This document shows positions 1 to 9,213 of a stretch of DNA of 64,000 nucleotides, piece after piece. Position 1 is the first letter of the stretch. The number at the start of each line of letters is the position of its first letter. This DNA is from Saprospiraceae bacterium (GTDB lineage Bacteria > Bacteroidota > Bacteroidia > Chitinophagales > Saprospiraceae). The position numbers were made by a program, and so were the translations under genes. The stretch covers positions 124,001 through 188,000 of the forward strand of contig JAEUUO010000010.1 of assembly GCA_016787575.1 (NCBI GenBank). Reading direction: 5' to 3'. The notes under the pieces are model-generated. The model had not been told where the DNA came from. It made no database searches and saw only the letters and a program-made list of their open reading frames with translations.

Positions 1-391
1 CCGCTAATATCATAGAACAAATTTTTGGCAAGTTAATACAGCCTTGACAAAGAATCTAGTCCATTTTTTTGTAAAGTAAATTTAAAATTTAACAAAACTT
101 GTTGAACAGTTAAAGACTGTTCTCCGATTTAGAAATAGTGTATTTACTCCAAATTGGATGCCTAAATTGGTGAATACACACATTATAAATTAAATGGTCA
201 ATTTTTTATAATCAATTTAAATTATCAGTAATTTATTTTAATTCCAAAAAATCATCCTAAAACATTTCAGTAAATTCAATGATAAATTAAAAAAAAGGTC
301 TCACAAGCTACTAAACAGTCAAGATGTCAAATTAGCTAAACAACACCTATGCGTTTAAAGATTCAAAGCTTCTGGTTACCTTTGCAGGTCC
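1..391. other. Intergenic region with two hairpins and a possible gene tail
   Basis: No complete gene is seen. Bases 3-47 read as 14 codons ending in TGA and could be the 3' end of a plus-strand gene that starts before the window; this is a guess from reading frame only. Two inverted repeats follow. One is a perfect 7-bp stem (104-110 with 116-122, 5-nt loop). The other is a 10-bp stem with one G-U pair (138-147 with 170-179), with more pairing inside it. They could end the upstream transcript, but neither has a clean T-run. The dusB promoter lies at the right edge. Confidence 0.4.
377..384 (+). promoter_or_regulatory. -7 promoter box of dusB-cca
   Basis: TACCTTTG matches the Bacteroidota -7 consensus TAnnTTTG exactly. 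A weak -33-like TTTA lies at 354-357, 19 nt upstream. The box ends only 7 nt before the dusB ATG, so the transcript would have almost no leader. Confidence 0.6.
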
Positions 392-1405
392 ATGCAAAAA
401 TCAGTTCAAATAGGGCCCGTTTTACTTCCGGAATTCCCACTTCTCCTGGCTCCGATGGAAGATGTAAGCGATCCCCCATTTAGAGCTTTATGCAAGCTAC
501 AGGGCTGTGATCTGATGTATACTGAATTTATCTCAGTAGAAGGATTGATTCGAGATGCCCAAAAATCAATTCAAAAATTGGATATATATCCTGAAGAACG
601 GCCAATAGGCGTCCAAATTTTTGGCGCTGAGTACGATTCTATGATGAAAGCTGCCGAAATTGTTGAAAGAGCCAAACCAGAAATATTAGATATTAATTAT
701 GGCTGTCCGGTGCAAAAAGTAGTATGCAAAATGGCCGGTGCCGGCATCCTAAAGGATGTGCCTAAAATGGTAAAACTTACGGAAGCCGTAGTAAAATCTA
801 CCAGTTTACCGGTTACCGTTAAAACCAGACTAGGCTGGGATGATTCAATGATTTACATTGAAGATGTGGCAGAGCGACTCCAGGATATTGGAATTAAAGC
901 ACTTACGATCCATGCCCGAACCAGGTCTCAAATGTATAAAGGCGAAGCAGATTGGAGTTGGATAGCAAAAGTTAAAAATAACCCAAGAATTCACATCCCA
1001 ATTTTTGGAAATGGAGACATTGACAATCCGGTTAAAGCGTTGGAATATAAAAATCGGTATGGAGTTGATGGCCTTATGATTGGAAGAGCCAGTATTGGAT
1101 ATCCATGGATTTTTAGAGAGATAAAGCATTATTTTGAAACAGGAACCCTTTTAAATCCACCCACCACAAAAGAGCGGGTTGATGCAGCACGACTGCATCT
1201 TATCAATTCTATTCGATGGAAAGGCGAAAAACTTGGCATTCTAGAAATGCGAAGACATTATACCAATTATTTTAAAGGCATGCCCAATATTAAGGAATAT
1301 AGAATGCAATTGGTAACTGAATCCAATGTGGACCTATTATTAGAAATTCTGAATGAGCTTGAAAATAGTTATTCATCAGAACCAAATCTCATTTTGCAAG
1401 AATGA
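392..1405 (+). CDS. dusB: tRNA-dihydrouridine synthase (DusB-type)
   Basis: FMN enzyme that reduces uridine to dihydrouridine in the tRNA D-loop, in the cytoplasm. The 337-residue TIM barrel has the family landmarks: an N-terminal LAPMEDVSDPPFR segment (about 19-31), the catalytic cysteine in NYGCPV (Cys105), KTRLGW (Lys144) and HARTR (His174), both expected around the flavin. Length is typical. The stop codon overlaps the start of cca by 4 nt (ATGA), so the two tRNA genes are probably translationally coupled. The ATG sits directly behind a -7 promoter box, leaving almost no room for a ribosome binding site. DusB rather than another Dus paralogue is inferred from overall resemblance. Confidence 0.93.
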   Translation: MQKSVQIGPVLLPEFPLLLAPMEDVSDPPFRALCKLQGCDLMYTEFISVEGLIRDAQKSIQKLDIYPEERPIGVQIFGAEYDSMMKAAEIVERAKPEILDINYGCPVQKVVCKMAGAGILKDVPKMVKLTEAVVKSTSLPVTVKTRLGWDDSMIYIEDVAERLQDIGIKALTIHARTRSQMYKGEADWSWIAKVKNNPRIHIPIFGNGDIDNPVKALEYKNRYGVDGLMIGRASIGYPWIFREIKHYFETGTLLNPPTTKERVDAARLHLINSIRWKGEKLGILEMRRHYTNYFKGMPNIKEYRMQLVTESNVDLLLEILNELENSYSSEPNLILQE

Positions 1406-2838
1406 ATCAATCTTTGATATTTAAGCTCGATCCATCCGAACAAAAAATTCTTTCAATTATATCTGAGGCAAGCAAAGAATTAAATTTAAAGTCATATGCA
1501 ATTGGTGGTTTTATCAGGGATAAAATTATTGGTAGAATATCAAAAGACATAGACATCGTTTGTATTGGTGATGGAATTCTTTTAGCTGAACACGTTGCCT
1601 CTAAATTACATCCTTTGCCACCCGTAAATGTGTTTAGTCGATTTGGAACAGCCATGATCAAACACCAAGAAATGGAAATTGAATTTGTGGGGGCCCGAAA
1701 AGAATCCTATCATCAAGATTCCAGAAAACCAACTGTGTTTAGTGGCAGTTTAAATGACGATCAACTTCGACGAGATTTCACCATAAATGCAATTTCTATC
1801 AGCATAAATTCAGAATCGTTTGGCGAAATACTGGATCCATTTAATGGATTAAAGGATATCGAACAAAAAATTATTCGGACGCCCAATAATCCAGAACAAA
1901 CATTTTCTGATGACCCTCTGAGGATGCTTCGTGCCATTCGATTTGCAAATCAATTACTTTATAAAATTGAAGACCGTACCTATGAAGGAATCATTCAATC
2001 TAAAAATCGAATTAAAATTGTTTCAAGAGAACGGATAACTGCTGAACTCGAAAAAATACTTGCCTGCGAGAAGCCATCAATTGGTTTTGACTTGCTTTTT
2101 AGAACAGGTTTACTTGATTTAATTTTGCCTGAACTTGCATTATTGCATGGTGCTGAATATCAAAACGGGAAAGGCCACAAAGACAATTTTTACCACACAC
2201 TCCAAGTACTGGATAATCTTGCATTAAAAACCCAAAATATTTGGTGCAGGTGGGCTGCGGTATTTCACGACATAGCAAAACCACAAACGAAACGATTTGA
2301 TCCGGAACATGGGTGGACATTTCACGGACACGATGCACTCGGCGCAAACATGATTCCAAAATTATTCAAGCAACTTCGATTGCCTTTGGATCATAAAATG
2401 AAATACGTTCAAAAATTAGTTCGTTTACACTTAAGACCCATTGCATTGACACAGGAAGAAATTTCTGACTCTGCATTGCGTCGTTTGTTGTTTGAAGCTG
2501 GCGAGGATTTGGAAGATCTACTGCTGTTGTGCGAAGCTGATATCACTTCTAAAAACATTACCAAAGTAAATCGTTATCTAAATAATTATTTGATCGTAAG
2601 GGAAAAGCTATATGAATTAGAAGAGCGAGATCGAATCAGAAATTGGCAACCTCCTGTCACTGGTGAAGACATCATGAAATCATACAATGTTAAACCCGGC
2701 AGAGAAATAGGATTGATTAAAACAGCTATACGTGAAGCAATACTTGACAATCAGATTCCTAATACTAGAGAAGCTGCATTGAAATTAATGAATGAAAAAG
2801 CCTTCGAACTGGGATTGCAAAAGGTACAAGAAGTTTAA
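1402..2838 (+). CDS. cca: CCA tRNA nucleotidyltransferase with HD domain
   Basis: Class II nucleotidyltransferase that adds or repairs the 3' CCA end of tRNAs. The catalytic signature is present: a GG pair at 35-36 followed by the metal-binding DID (Asp49, Asp51), then RRDFTINA at 123-130. The C-terminal part carries an HD phosphohydrolase domain (FHD around 288-290), as in many bacterial CCA/poly(A) polymerase family members. At 478 residues the length is normal for Bacteroidota. It overlaps dusB by 4 nt. The tRNA in this window lacks an encoded CCA, consistent with a need for this enzyme. A pure poly(A) polymerase role is less likely but cannot be excluded by sequence. Confidence 0.93.
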   Translation: MNQSLIFKLDPSEQKILSIISEASKELNLKSYAIGGFIRDKIIGRISKDIDIVCIGDGILLAEHVASKLHPLPPVNVFSRFGTAMIKHQEMEIEFVGARKESYHQDSRKPTVFSGSLNDDQLRRDFTINAISISINSESFGEILDPFNGLKDIEQKIIRTPNNPEQTFSDDPLRMLRAIRFANQLLYKIEDRTYEGIIQSKNRIKIVSRERITAELEKILACEKPSIGFDLLFRTGLLDLILPELALLHGAEYQNGKGHKDNFYHTLQVLDNLALKTQNIWCRWAAVFHDIAKPQTKRFDPEHGWTFHGHDALGANMIPKLFKQLRLPLDHKMKYVQKLVRLHLRPIALTQEEISDSALRRLLFEAGEDLEDLLLLCEADITSKNITKVNRYLNNYLIVREKLYELEERDRIRNWQPPVTGEDIMKSYNVKPGREIGLIKTAIREAILDNQIPNTREAALKLMNEKAFELGLQKVQEV

Positions 2839-2930
2839 ACCAACAAATTACATAAATAAGGGTATCAAATTTTTAAAATAATAAAATTAAGGTGCCTCAA
2901 TAAATATAGAAATTATAAAACTTATTAATT

Positions 2931-3389
2931 ATGAAAGAAACTATAATAAGTCTAGTTGTATTATTATTTTTTCAATACGGAATTGGCCAAACAATAAACC
3001 CGGCATATGATTCAGTATTGGCTAGCAAACTTCAAGCGGACCATTATGGCATGAAAAAATATGTGCTCGTGATTTTAAAAACCGGACCAAATAAAACTTC
3101 AACAAAATCATTTGTTGATAGTTGCTTTGCAGGCCATTTAAATAATATGGGTAAATTGGTTGAATTAAAGAAGTTAATTGTCGCAGGTCCTTTTAGGAAA
3201 AATCAAAATGACTTTAGAGGTTTATTCATTTTAAATGTACCGACTCTTGAAGAAGCACAACAATTACTGGAAACAGACCCAGCAATATCAGCTGGATTGT
3301 TATTGCCAGAATCTTATATTTGGAATGGCTCTGCTGCTTTGCCAGAATACCTAGACGAAGCAGATAAAATTTGGAAATCAAAACCTTAA
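2931..3389 (+). CDS. Secreted YciI-like protein
   Basis: A 152-residue protein with a hydrophobic N-terminal signal sequence ending near residue 19 (after GIGQ). The rest resembles a YciI-like ferredoxin fold of the dimeric alpha-beta barrel type: a beta strand (YVLVILKTGP), a helix, then a hydrophobic strand (LIVAGPF) and FRGLFILNV followed by a helix with EEAQQLL. The substrate is unknown. It follows cca by 92 nt and lies 6 nt before a small membrane protein gene, with which it is probably co-transcribed. Export of a YciI-like domain is seen in Bacteroidota but its role is not known. Confidence 0.7.
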   Translation: MKETIISLVVLLFFQYGIGQTINPAYDSVLASKLQADHYGMKKYVLVILKTGPNKTSTKSFVDSCFAGHLNNMGKLVELKKLIVAGPFRKNQNDFRGLFILNVPTLEEAQQLLETDPAISAGLLLPESYIWNGSAALPEYLDEADKIWKSKP

Positions 3390-3395
3390 TTCAAA

Positions 3396-3857
3396 ATGAA
3401 TTCAATTATTCGATTCTTATCAATTATTGTCGCTGCATTATTAGCAGGAACAAGTTTTGGATTATGGGTTGGATTCAATCCTAATAAATTTTCGCCTACA
3501 GCATATGTAGAATTCCAACAAAACCTGGTAACCTCCTTAAATTCGTTAATGATTTCCCTGGTAATACTTGGCACATTATTAACGCTGATTGATAGCTTTT
3601 TAAATCGCAAACAAAAAACAGCATCCATTTTATTGTTTTTTGCAGCTGCTTCATTTGTCAGTTGTATTTTAATTTCTCGCTTTGGAAACTCTCCAATCCA
3701 ATCCCAAATGTTGACATGGACCTCATCTACCATCCCTCAGGATTGGACTGATTTACGTGATCGATGGTGGTTTTTACACAAAATAAGAACAATTAATGAA
3801 CTCATTTCATTGGTTTTAATCAGTTGGGTGATTCAATTTAAACCAGTCACAAAATAA
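3396..3857 (+). CDS. Four-helix membrane protein, DUF1772/anthrone oxygenase-like
   Basis: A 153-residue inner-membrane protein with about four hydrophobic segments (near 5-25, 48-66, 76-94 and 130-148). The arrangement resembles DUF1772, the anthrone oxygenase-like family: a glycine-rich first helix, an N-x-P-I segment after the third helix (FGNSPIQ), and a W-R-x-R-W-W-x-x-H-x-x-R stretch before the last helix. No enzymatic role is established for bacterial members of this kind. It sits 6 nt behind the YciI-like gene. A plain unknown membrane protein is the alternative call. Confidence 0.6.
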   Translation: MNSIIRFLSIIVAALLAGTSFGLWVGFNPNKFSPTAYVEFQQNLVTSLNSLMISLVILGTLLTLIDSFLNRKQKTASILLFFAAASFVSCILISRFGNSPIQSQMLTWTSSTIPQDWTDLRDRWWFLHKIRTINELISLVLISWVIQFKPVTK

Positions 3858-3897
3858 AAATCAATAATAGTCAACAATGGTTGGATATAAGGTACGA

Positions 3898-4809
3898 TTA
3901 ATTTGTTGATTCATCAAAACGAAATCTAATAATTCCATTCATAATTAAAACGCCGGATAAAATAAATAACAAGCCAATAATATCATTGATCCCCAGTGTT
4001 TCTCCATCCGCAAATCCAACAAACAATGATACCAATGGCATTAAATAGGTTACACTGGCTGCAAACATCACATGAACTTTTTGAATTAGCACATTAAACA
4101 AAGCCATAGCCACAGCACTTCCCAATACGCTCAAAGCAATTAAATGATAAAATGCACTTCCCGTACTAATGGCAGACGGTATTTGCTGTAATGCACCATT
4201 CCAATATGATAATGGCAAACAATACAAGGTCATGAAAAAATACATAAGCGTAGTCATTTGAATACCAGGAATCTTGCCAAGTTTGGACTTTATGGTGTTG
4301 CCATTTATTCCATAAAGTACGGGAGCAGCAAATGCTACTAATAAATACAAACCTTCTGCTCGAATTTCTGCATTAGGTTTCAAAAGAATCAATGAAAAAG
4401 CGCCAATCAATGCGATAATAGTTCCAATTAATTTGGACCGTTCATTTTTAACTTTAAAAAACAATACCCCAATACCAAAAGTACAAATTGGCGTAAAAGC
4501 ATTGATTATTCCGGCCAAGGAACTGGAAATCTTTTGCTGTGCAAATGGATATAAAAATGCCGGTAAAAAAGCGCCGATAAAACCAACATAAAATATCATT
4601 GGGTAATTTGCTCTGTCTATCATTTTAAGTGCCTTAAATAAAAATGGACTTAATGCAAGCGCAGAAAATACCATCCTTAAGCTCGCAACCTGTGATGGAT
4701 TAAACGCCACCAGACTGTGTTTAATAAAATAATAACTAAACCCCCAGATAAATGTCAGTATAATTAGTAAAATCCAAGCGTAAATGCTGGGCTTTTGCAA
4801 TTGGGACAT
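3898..4809 (-). CDS. EamA-family drug/metabolite transporter
   Basis: A 303-residue polytopic membrane protein with about ten hydrophobic helices in two similar halves, the hallmark of the EamA (DMT superfamily) carriers. Typical features are an early aromatic/glycine helix (FIWGFSYYFIKHSL), a glycine-proline-rich fourth segment, and a second half that ends with a basic cytoplasmic tail. Members export small metabolites, amino acids or drugs; the substrate cannot be told from sequence. It is transcribed opposite to its neighbours and looks monocistronic. The ATG at 4809 starts just before the first helix. Confidence 0.85.
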   Translation of the reverse strand: MSQLQKPSIYAWILLIILTFIWGFSYYFIKHSLVAFNPSQVASLRMVFSALALSPFLFKALKMIDRANYPMIFYVGFIGAFLPAFLYPFAQQKISSSLAGIINAFTPICTFGIGVLFFKVKNERSKLIGTIIALIGAFSLILLKPNAEIRAEGLYLLVAFAAPVLYGINGNTIKSKLGKIPGIQMTTLMYFFMTLYCLPLSYWNGALQQIPSAISTGSAFYHLIALSVLGSAVAMALFNVLIQKVHVMFAASVTYLMPLVSLFVGFADGETLGINDIIGLLFILSGVLIMNGIIRFRFDESTN

Positions 4810-4947
4810 AAAAACAAATATTTAATCGTGAGCGAATAAAAAACCGCATAAAAGTCTATTAAGTGAACTCTAAAACAAGGCTTAGGTTTTTAAACAAAGC
4901 TGATAATCAGAATTTTTTCTGAAAATGTGAAAATAGTTTGTTTTTTG

Positions 4948-4955
4948 TATATTTG
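4948..4955 (+). promoter_or_regulatory. -7 promoter box of the 5.0 kb secreted protein gene
   Basis: TATATTTG fits TAnnTTTG and lies 50 nt before the ATG at 5006, giving a leader of about 40 nt. No convincing -33 element at the usual spacing. Confidence 0.5.
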
Positions 4956-5005
4956 CTTGCCCCCGAAACCCGAAAAAATTACAATTTAATACCAAAAACA
5001 GGGCT

Positions 5006-7060
5006 ATGATAATCACACCACGTCATTTAATTTTTTCTTTGCTAATTAGCTTAACTGTTGTAAGTCAAAGTTTTGCAGATTTCACCCTAATTTGCCCCCC
5101 CGATGTTACAGTTAGCTGCAGAGAAGACTATCTGCATGATCTTAACGTTTTTGGAAGAGCTTATACCGATTACAATGGCGTTATTCAATATCAGCACGAT
5201 TGTAAAACTACTATAGAAATAGACGATTGCGGGAAAGGCACCATTAAACGGGTTTGGGGTGTTGAAAATCCTGAAAACTGGAAATGGTTGAGTTGCACTC
5301 AAGTCATAACGATTAGCAACATCCAAGGATTTACCTATGCAGATATTACATGGCCTCAATCACTGGTGATCCGGTCTTGCAATCCCCAAAATGATTTGAA
5401 AAATCTGCAAGCGCCTTATGATGAACCAAGTTGGGCCAGACCTAAATGCGCCAAGCCAATGGTTTCATACAAGGATACTCGCTTTCGAGTAGATGAAGGC
5501 TGCGAAAAAATTGTACGCGAATGGAAGATTTTAGATTGGTGTCAGTACGATCCTATTAATTATCCGGGAAGAGGCATTTTTAGTTATACCCAAGTTATTA
5601 AATTGATCAGTACTCCAGATACATTGGCGCTGACCTGTAAAAAAGATACCATTGTTTTTAACAACCGCAGTTGTGATACTCTTTATATCAATCTCGATTC
5701 AGCAATATTTCAATCATCCTGCCCAGTATTTCACAAGATTTACAACACTTCAAAATATGCCAGTTTTCCTGGAGCGAATGCAAGTGGTTACTATCCTAAC
5801 GGGATTACTAAATTTTTCTATATTGCGGAATACGCCTGTGGAACTGAAATCAAATGTGAGGTAACAGTTGATGTAAGAAATAAAATTCAACCCACCCCCT
5901 ATTGCTTAACCGGCGCAATAGTTACTTTAATGCCTGTAGATCAAAATCAGGATGGTACAATCGATGAAGGTATGATTACTGTATGGGCTTCTGATTTGGA
6001 TAAAGGCAGTTGGCATAGTTGCCCTGGACAGAAATTAAATTTCTCATTTTCAAAGGACCCTAACGATCGCTTCCGAATCTATACTTGTAAAGATGTAGGA
6101 ATTCAGGATGTTGACATTTGGGTAACAGACACTCTTGGAAATCAAGATGTTTGTAAAACTAGCATTGAAATTCAAAATAACAACCCAGCCATTCCAAATT
6201 GTGATGGTAATTTAACTGGGAGAAAACGAAGTCTTAAGGGTCAAGTTTTGTTTTTTAATACTCCAGCCCCCGGAATGTTGCAACTTAAGTTGATCAACAC
6301 ACAAGAAACCAGAGAACTCATGCTGCATGCAAATACTCAATTTCAATATGCATTTAATGATTTAAATTCTAAAATGGACTACACGCTGACATTAAATTGC
6401 ATGGATAAAGAAGACCAGCTTATAGATTACAATGATTTAAATTATTTAAGAAAAATTATTAATGGACAAATCAAATTAACTACTCCGTATCAATATTTTG
6501 CTGCTGATGTGAATTCAGATCATGAATTAAATCAATTAGATTACAATTTATTAAGAAAGGTTATTAATGCAAGAAATACGCAATTAATTCCAACAAACTG
6601 GAAATACATTTCTTCAGATTTTGTATTTCAAAACAGTTCCAATCCATTGCAAGAAATACACAATTTTTCAATTCCTGTTAATGTAAAAAACCACGACCTT
6701 GAAAATCAAAACATTGTTGCGATTCGAGTAGGCAATCTCATCAACCCAGTCGAAAAGAAATCTGAGCTAGATGATCGTTCAAACAGCCACATAACTGAAG
6801 GTTTTGATTTGATTCAAGTAAATTATCAAAACAATTCAAATGCAGCAAACACCGTTGAATGGACACTTATTGGTTCAGAATCAGGAGAAATTACTTTGAG
6901 CTGTTTTAGTTTGGATGGAAATATATTGCACCAATCCAAACATGTATTGACGGAAGGAATTAACAGAATCCAATTACAGCTTCCATACCGTGGTTTAGGA
7001 TTGTATCAAATACGCTCTAAAGACAAGGTATTTGCAGGAAAGTTGGTGCTTACAAAATAA
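5006..7060 (+). CDS. Secreted Cys-rich multidomain protein with dockerin-like repeats
   Basis: A 684-residue extracellular protein. A signal peptide occupies about residues 1-24. The first 390 residues contain repeated Cys-rich segments like the HYR-type modules common in Saprospiria surface proteins (CPPDVTVSC near the start). Around 400-450 is a beta-rich linker. Around 465-515 two dockerin-type I-like repeats occur; the second has a clear calcium-loop pattern (DVNSDHELNQLD), the first is degenerate. The last 80 residues are a beta domain ending LYQIRSKDKVFAGKLVLTK, which resembles a type A type IX secretion sorting domain. Binding partner is unknown. It stands alone behind its own promoter. 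Confidence 0.65.
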   Translation: MIITPRHLIFSLLISLTVVSQSFADFTLICPPDVTVSCREDYLHDLNVFGRAYTDYNGVIQYQHDCKTTIEIDDCGKGTIKRVWGVENPENWKWLSCTQVITISNIQGFTYADITWPQSLVIRSCNPQNDLKNLQAPYDEPSWARPKCAKPMVSYKDTRFRVDEGCEKIVREWKILDWCQYDPINYPGRGIFSYTQVIKLISTPDTLALTCKKDTIVFNNRSCDTLYINLDSAIFQSSCPVFHKIYNTSKYASFPGANASGYYPNGITKFFYIAEYACGTEIKCEVTVDVRNKIQPTPYCLTGAIVTLMPVDQNQDGTIDEGMITVWASDLDKGSWHSCPGQKLNFSFSKDPNDRFRIYTCKDVGIQDVDIWVTDTLGNQDVCKTSIEIQNNNPAIPNCDGNLTGRKRSLKGQVLFFNTPAPGMLQLKLINTQETRELMLHANTQFQYAFNDLNSKMDYTLTLNCMDKEDQLIDYNDLNYLRKIINGQIKLTTPYQYFAADVNSDHELNQLDYNLLRKVINARNTQLIPTNWKYISSDFVFQNSSNPLQEIHNFSIPVNVKNHDLENQNIVAIRVGNLINPVEKKSELDDRSNSHITEGFDLIQVNYQNNSNAANTVEWTLIGSESGEITLSCFSLDGNILHQSKHVLTEGINRIQLQLPYRGLGLYQIRSKDKVFAGKLVLTK

Positions 7061-7103
7061 TTAATTTTAGCCCAACGCCTGAAGACATCGAGAAATTAGC
7101 TGA

Positions 7104-7508
7104 TTAATCATTGTCAAAATCATCAAAAACAATTGTCTTAAAATCATCTATTTCGCGTCGTTCTCTTTTAGTTGGTCTTCCTGTACCTTTTTCTCTTTTT
7201 TCTGCCTGAGCCTTGCCGGTAAACCAAGCTGCATACTTATTGAGTTCTTCCTCTGATGTTTTATTTTCATAACATGCAACTGCCAGAGCAGCACCGACTC
7301 TTTTATCAATTATTTTTCGTACTTCAATTAAAAATTGAAACCCATTTTTACGAATTGTAAGTAAATCTCCAACAAAAACAAAATGGGCCGCTTTTAATGG
7401 AATAGATTTACAGCTTATTTTTCCATTTTTACAAGCCTCCGAAGCCAATGTTCTGGATTTATAGAAACGAACCGACCAAAGCCATTTATCAAGTCTTGTT
7501 TTTTCCAT
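7104..7508 (-). CDS. hslR: S4-domain RNA-binding protein, Hsp15-like
   Basis: A 134-residue protein whose N-terminus is a canonical S4 RNA-binding domain (RLDKWLWSVRFYKSRTLA at 5-22, then NGKISC). The C-terminal tail is lysine/arginine-rich (KREKGTGRPTKRERRE), also usual for the Hsp15 family, which binds stalled 50S subunits carrying nascent chains. Its start lies inside the end of the PPK2 gene (20-nt overlap), so it is probably the last gene of the DUF58-PPK2-S4 unit. The assignment to Hsp15 rests on domain size and tail. An S4 protein with another RNA target is possible. Confidence 0.82.
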   Translation of the reverse strand: MEKTRLDKWLWSVRFYKSRTLASEACKNGKISCKSIPLKAAHFVFVGDLLTIRKNGFQFLIEVRKIIDKRVGAALAVACYENKTSEEELNKYAAWFTGKAQAEKREKGTGRPTKRERREIDDFKTIVFDDFDND

Positions 7509-8250
7509 TTTCTAAAAGCAGTGGAAATGCCGGATTTAGTTTTTTCAAGGTATCGTATACTTTTTGAGCAACTATATAATTTCGATACCATCTTGAATCA
7601 GATGGCACTATGTTCCATGGGATTACAGAACCATTAATCGCAGCTTCATAATACCGCATGTATTTATCCCACAATTTACTTTCTTCAAAATCAGCTGGAT
7701 TGAATTTCCATTGTTTCTCAGGATCTATTCTTCGTTCTTCCAGCTTTTCCAATTGCCTCTCATGAGAAAGGTGTAAATAAAATTTTAAAATGGTTGTTTC
7801 ATTATCTTCAACCAACAATTTTTCAAAATTATTAATTGCTTCAAGCCGGGAAGCAGCCTTCTTATCATCTATCCATTGATGTACGCGTTGGATGAGAATA
7901 TCCTCATAGTGACTCCGTATAAAAAGCTTTACTTGCCCTTTAGCGGGTACATTTTTATGAACGCGCCATAAAAAATCATGTGCAAACTCTTCTTCAGAGG
8001 GCTTCTTAAAAGCATGAGCATCTATTACCAATGCTGGACAAGCCATAAATACTGATTTTGCAACCCCATCTTTACCACTTCCATCCATGCCTTGCAATAT
8101 TACCAGTAAGCTATGCTTTTTTTCCGCCCAGAGCATTTCACTCATTTTGCCAATTTTTGTTGCAAGCTCAGCTGTTTTTTTTACGACGCTTTTTTTATCA
8201 GCATTTTTTGGCGCTTTTGTTGAAATTTTTGATAAGATTACTTTTGGCAT
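7489..8250 (-). CDS. PPK2-family polyphosphate kinase-like protein
   Basis: A 253-residue P-loop kinase of the polyphosphate kinase 2 family, which moves phosphate between polyphosphate and nucleotides. The Walker A segment GMDGSGKDG is at 54-62, the FLWRVH motif at about 93-98, and the lid/Walker B stretch reads FIRSHYED at 110-117. Family members have Asp or Asn where this one has Ile111 (FDRSWY or FNRSHYED), a position tied to magnesium and substrate handling. The N-terminus is Lys-rich. It lies 9 nt downstream of the DUF58 gene and overlaps the S4 gene. It may be an active enzyme with altered specificity or a weakened one; the sequence does not decide. Confidence 0.85.
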   Translation of the reverse strand: MPKVILSKISTKAPKNADKKSVVKKTAELATKIGKMSEMLWAEKKHSLLVILQGMDGSGKDGVAKSVFMACPALVIDAHAFKKPSEEEFAHDFLWRVHKNVPAKGQVKLFIRSHYEDILIQRVHQWIDDKKAASRLEAINNFEKLLVEDNETTILKFYLHLSHERQLEKLEERRIDPEKQWKFNPADFEESKLWDKYMRYYEAAINGSVIPWNIVPSDSRWYRNYIVAQKVYDTLKKLNPAFPLLLENGKNKT

Positions 8251-8259
8251 ACGCTAAAT

Positions 8260-9189
8260 TTAAATGTACATTTTTTTGCGTTTTACAAAAAACGATTGCA
8301 AAATATAATCATAACCAGCATTTATATCTGCTTCATGATAATCTATTCGATACTGCAAACACTTCGTTTTTAATTCCTGGTGAAATGCATGGATTTTATC
8401 TAAATATCGCTCTTTAATTTGGTGAGCCTGCACACGCACGTGTTCTCCCGATTCCATATCTACAAATTGATAGGGACGGTTTTCAAAATTAAATTCCAGC
8501 TCCAAACTTCTGTCAAGAGTATGGAATAAAACAACCTCATGTTTGTTGTATTTCAAATGTTGCAAGGCAGAAAACAACTCATCCAGATTTTCACGATCAT
8601 CAAACATATCACTAAACAATACAACCAGTGATCGTTTATGTATTTGATCTGCTATCTGATGCAATGCAGCAGCTGCTTGAGTTTTCTTATTAATTTGTTT
8701 ATGCTCAATGTAGTTTTCCAAATAACTTAGTAACAATTGGTAATGGGAAGTACTCGATTTAGCATGCGTATGAATTCTCAATTCGTCATCAAAAACAGAT
8801 AAACCATATGCATCCCGTTGCCTCCGTAATACATTCATTAAACATGCTGCACCTAAAGCGGCAAATCGCAGTTTATTTAAAATCAAGCCTGACTTTAATT
8901 GTTCCTCAGGAAAATACATGGAAGTTGAAACATCCAACACGATTTGACATCTTAAATTAGTTTCTTCTTCAAATTTTTTAGAAAATAATTTATCCGTGCG
9001 TGCAAATACTTTCCAATCTATGTCTTTGGTAGATTCCCCTTGATTATACAATCGATGCTCTGCAAACTCAACACTAAAACCATGAAAAGGAGATTTATGG
9101 AGTCCAATAATAAATCCTTCCACCACCTGGTTTGCCAGGAGTTCCAAATGATTAAATGCTTGTACCGGATATTGATCAAAGAATCCCAT
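8260..9189 (-). CDS. DUF58 domain protein (VWA-like)
   Basis: A 309-residue DUF58 protein. The family signature is clear: GESTKDIDWKVFART near residues 50-64, followed by a von Willebrand A-like core whose metal site starts LDVSTSMYF. Such proteins usually partner MoxR-type AAA ATPases in envelope or metal-insertion systems, but no moxR gene is in this window. The start is set at the ATG at 9189: an in-frame TTG at 9216 lies within the -7 promoter box and cannot be on the transcript. It heads a unit with PPK2 and the S4 protein, 58 nt after trxA. Confidence 0.87.
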   Translation of the reverse strand: MGFFDQYPVQAFNHLELLANQVVEGFIIGLHKSPFHGFSVEFAEHRLYNQGESTKDIDWKVFARTDKLFSKKFEEETNLRCQIVLDVSTSMYFPEEQLKSGLILNKLRFAALGAACLMNVLRRQRDAYGLSVFDDELRIHTHAKSSTSHYQLLLSYLENYIEHKQINKKTQAAAALHQIADQIHKRSLVVLFSDMFDDRENLDELFSALQHLKYNKHEVVLFHTLDRSLELEFNFENRPYQFVDMESGEHVRVQAHQIKERYLDKIHAFHQELKTKCLQYRIDYHEADINAGYDYILQSFFVKRKKMYI

Positions 9190-9213
9190 AAAAAAAAGAA
9201 AAGCCCTTACCTG

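Noticed and set aside
845..1129. 94-residue minus-strand frame inside dusB
   Set aside because: Lies fully within a clear dusB coding region with no family match.
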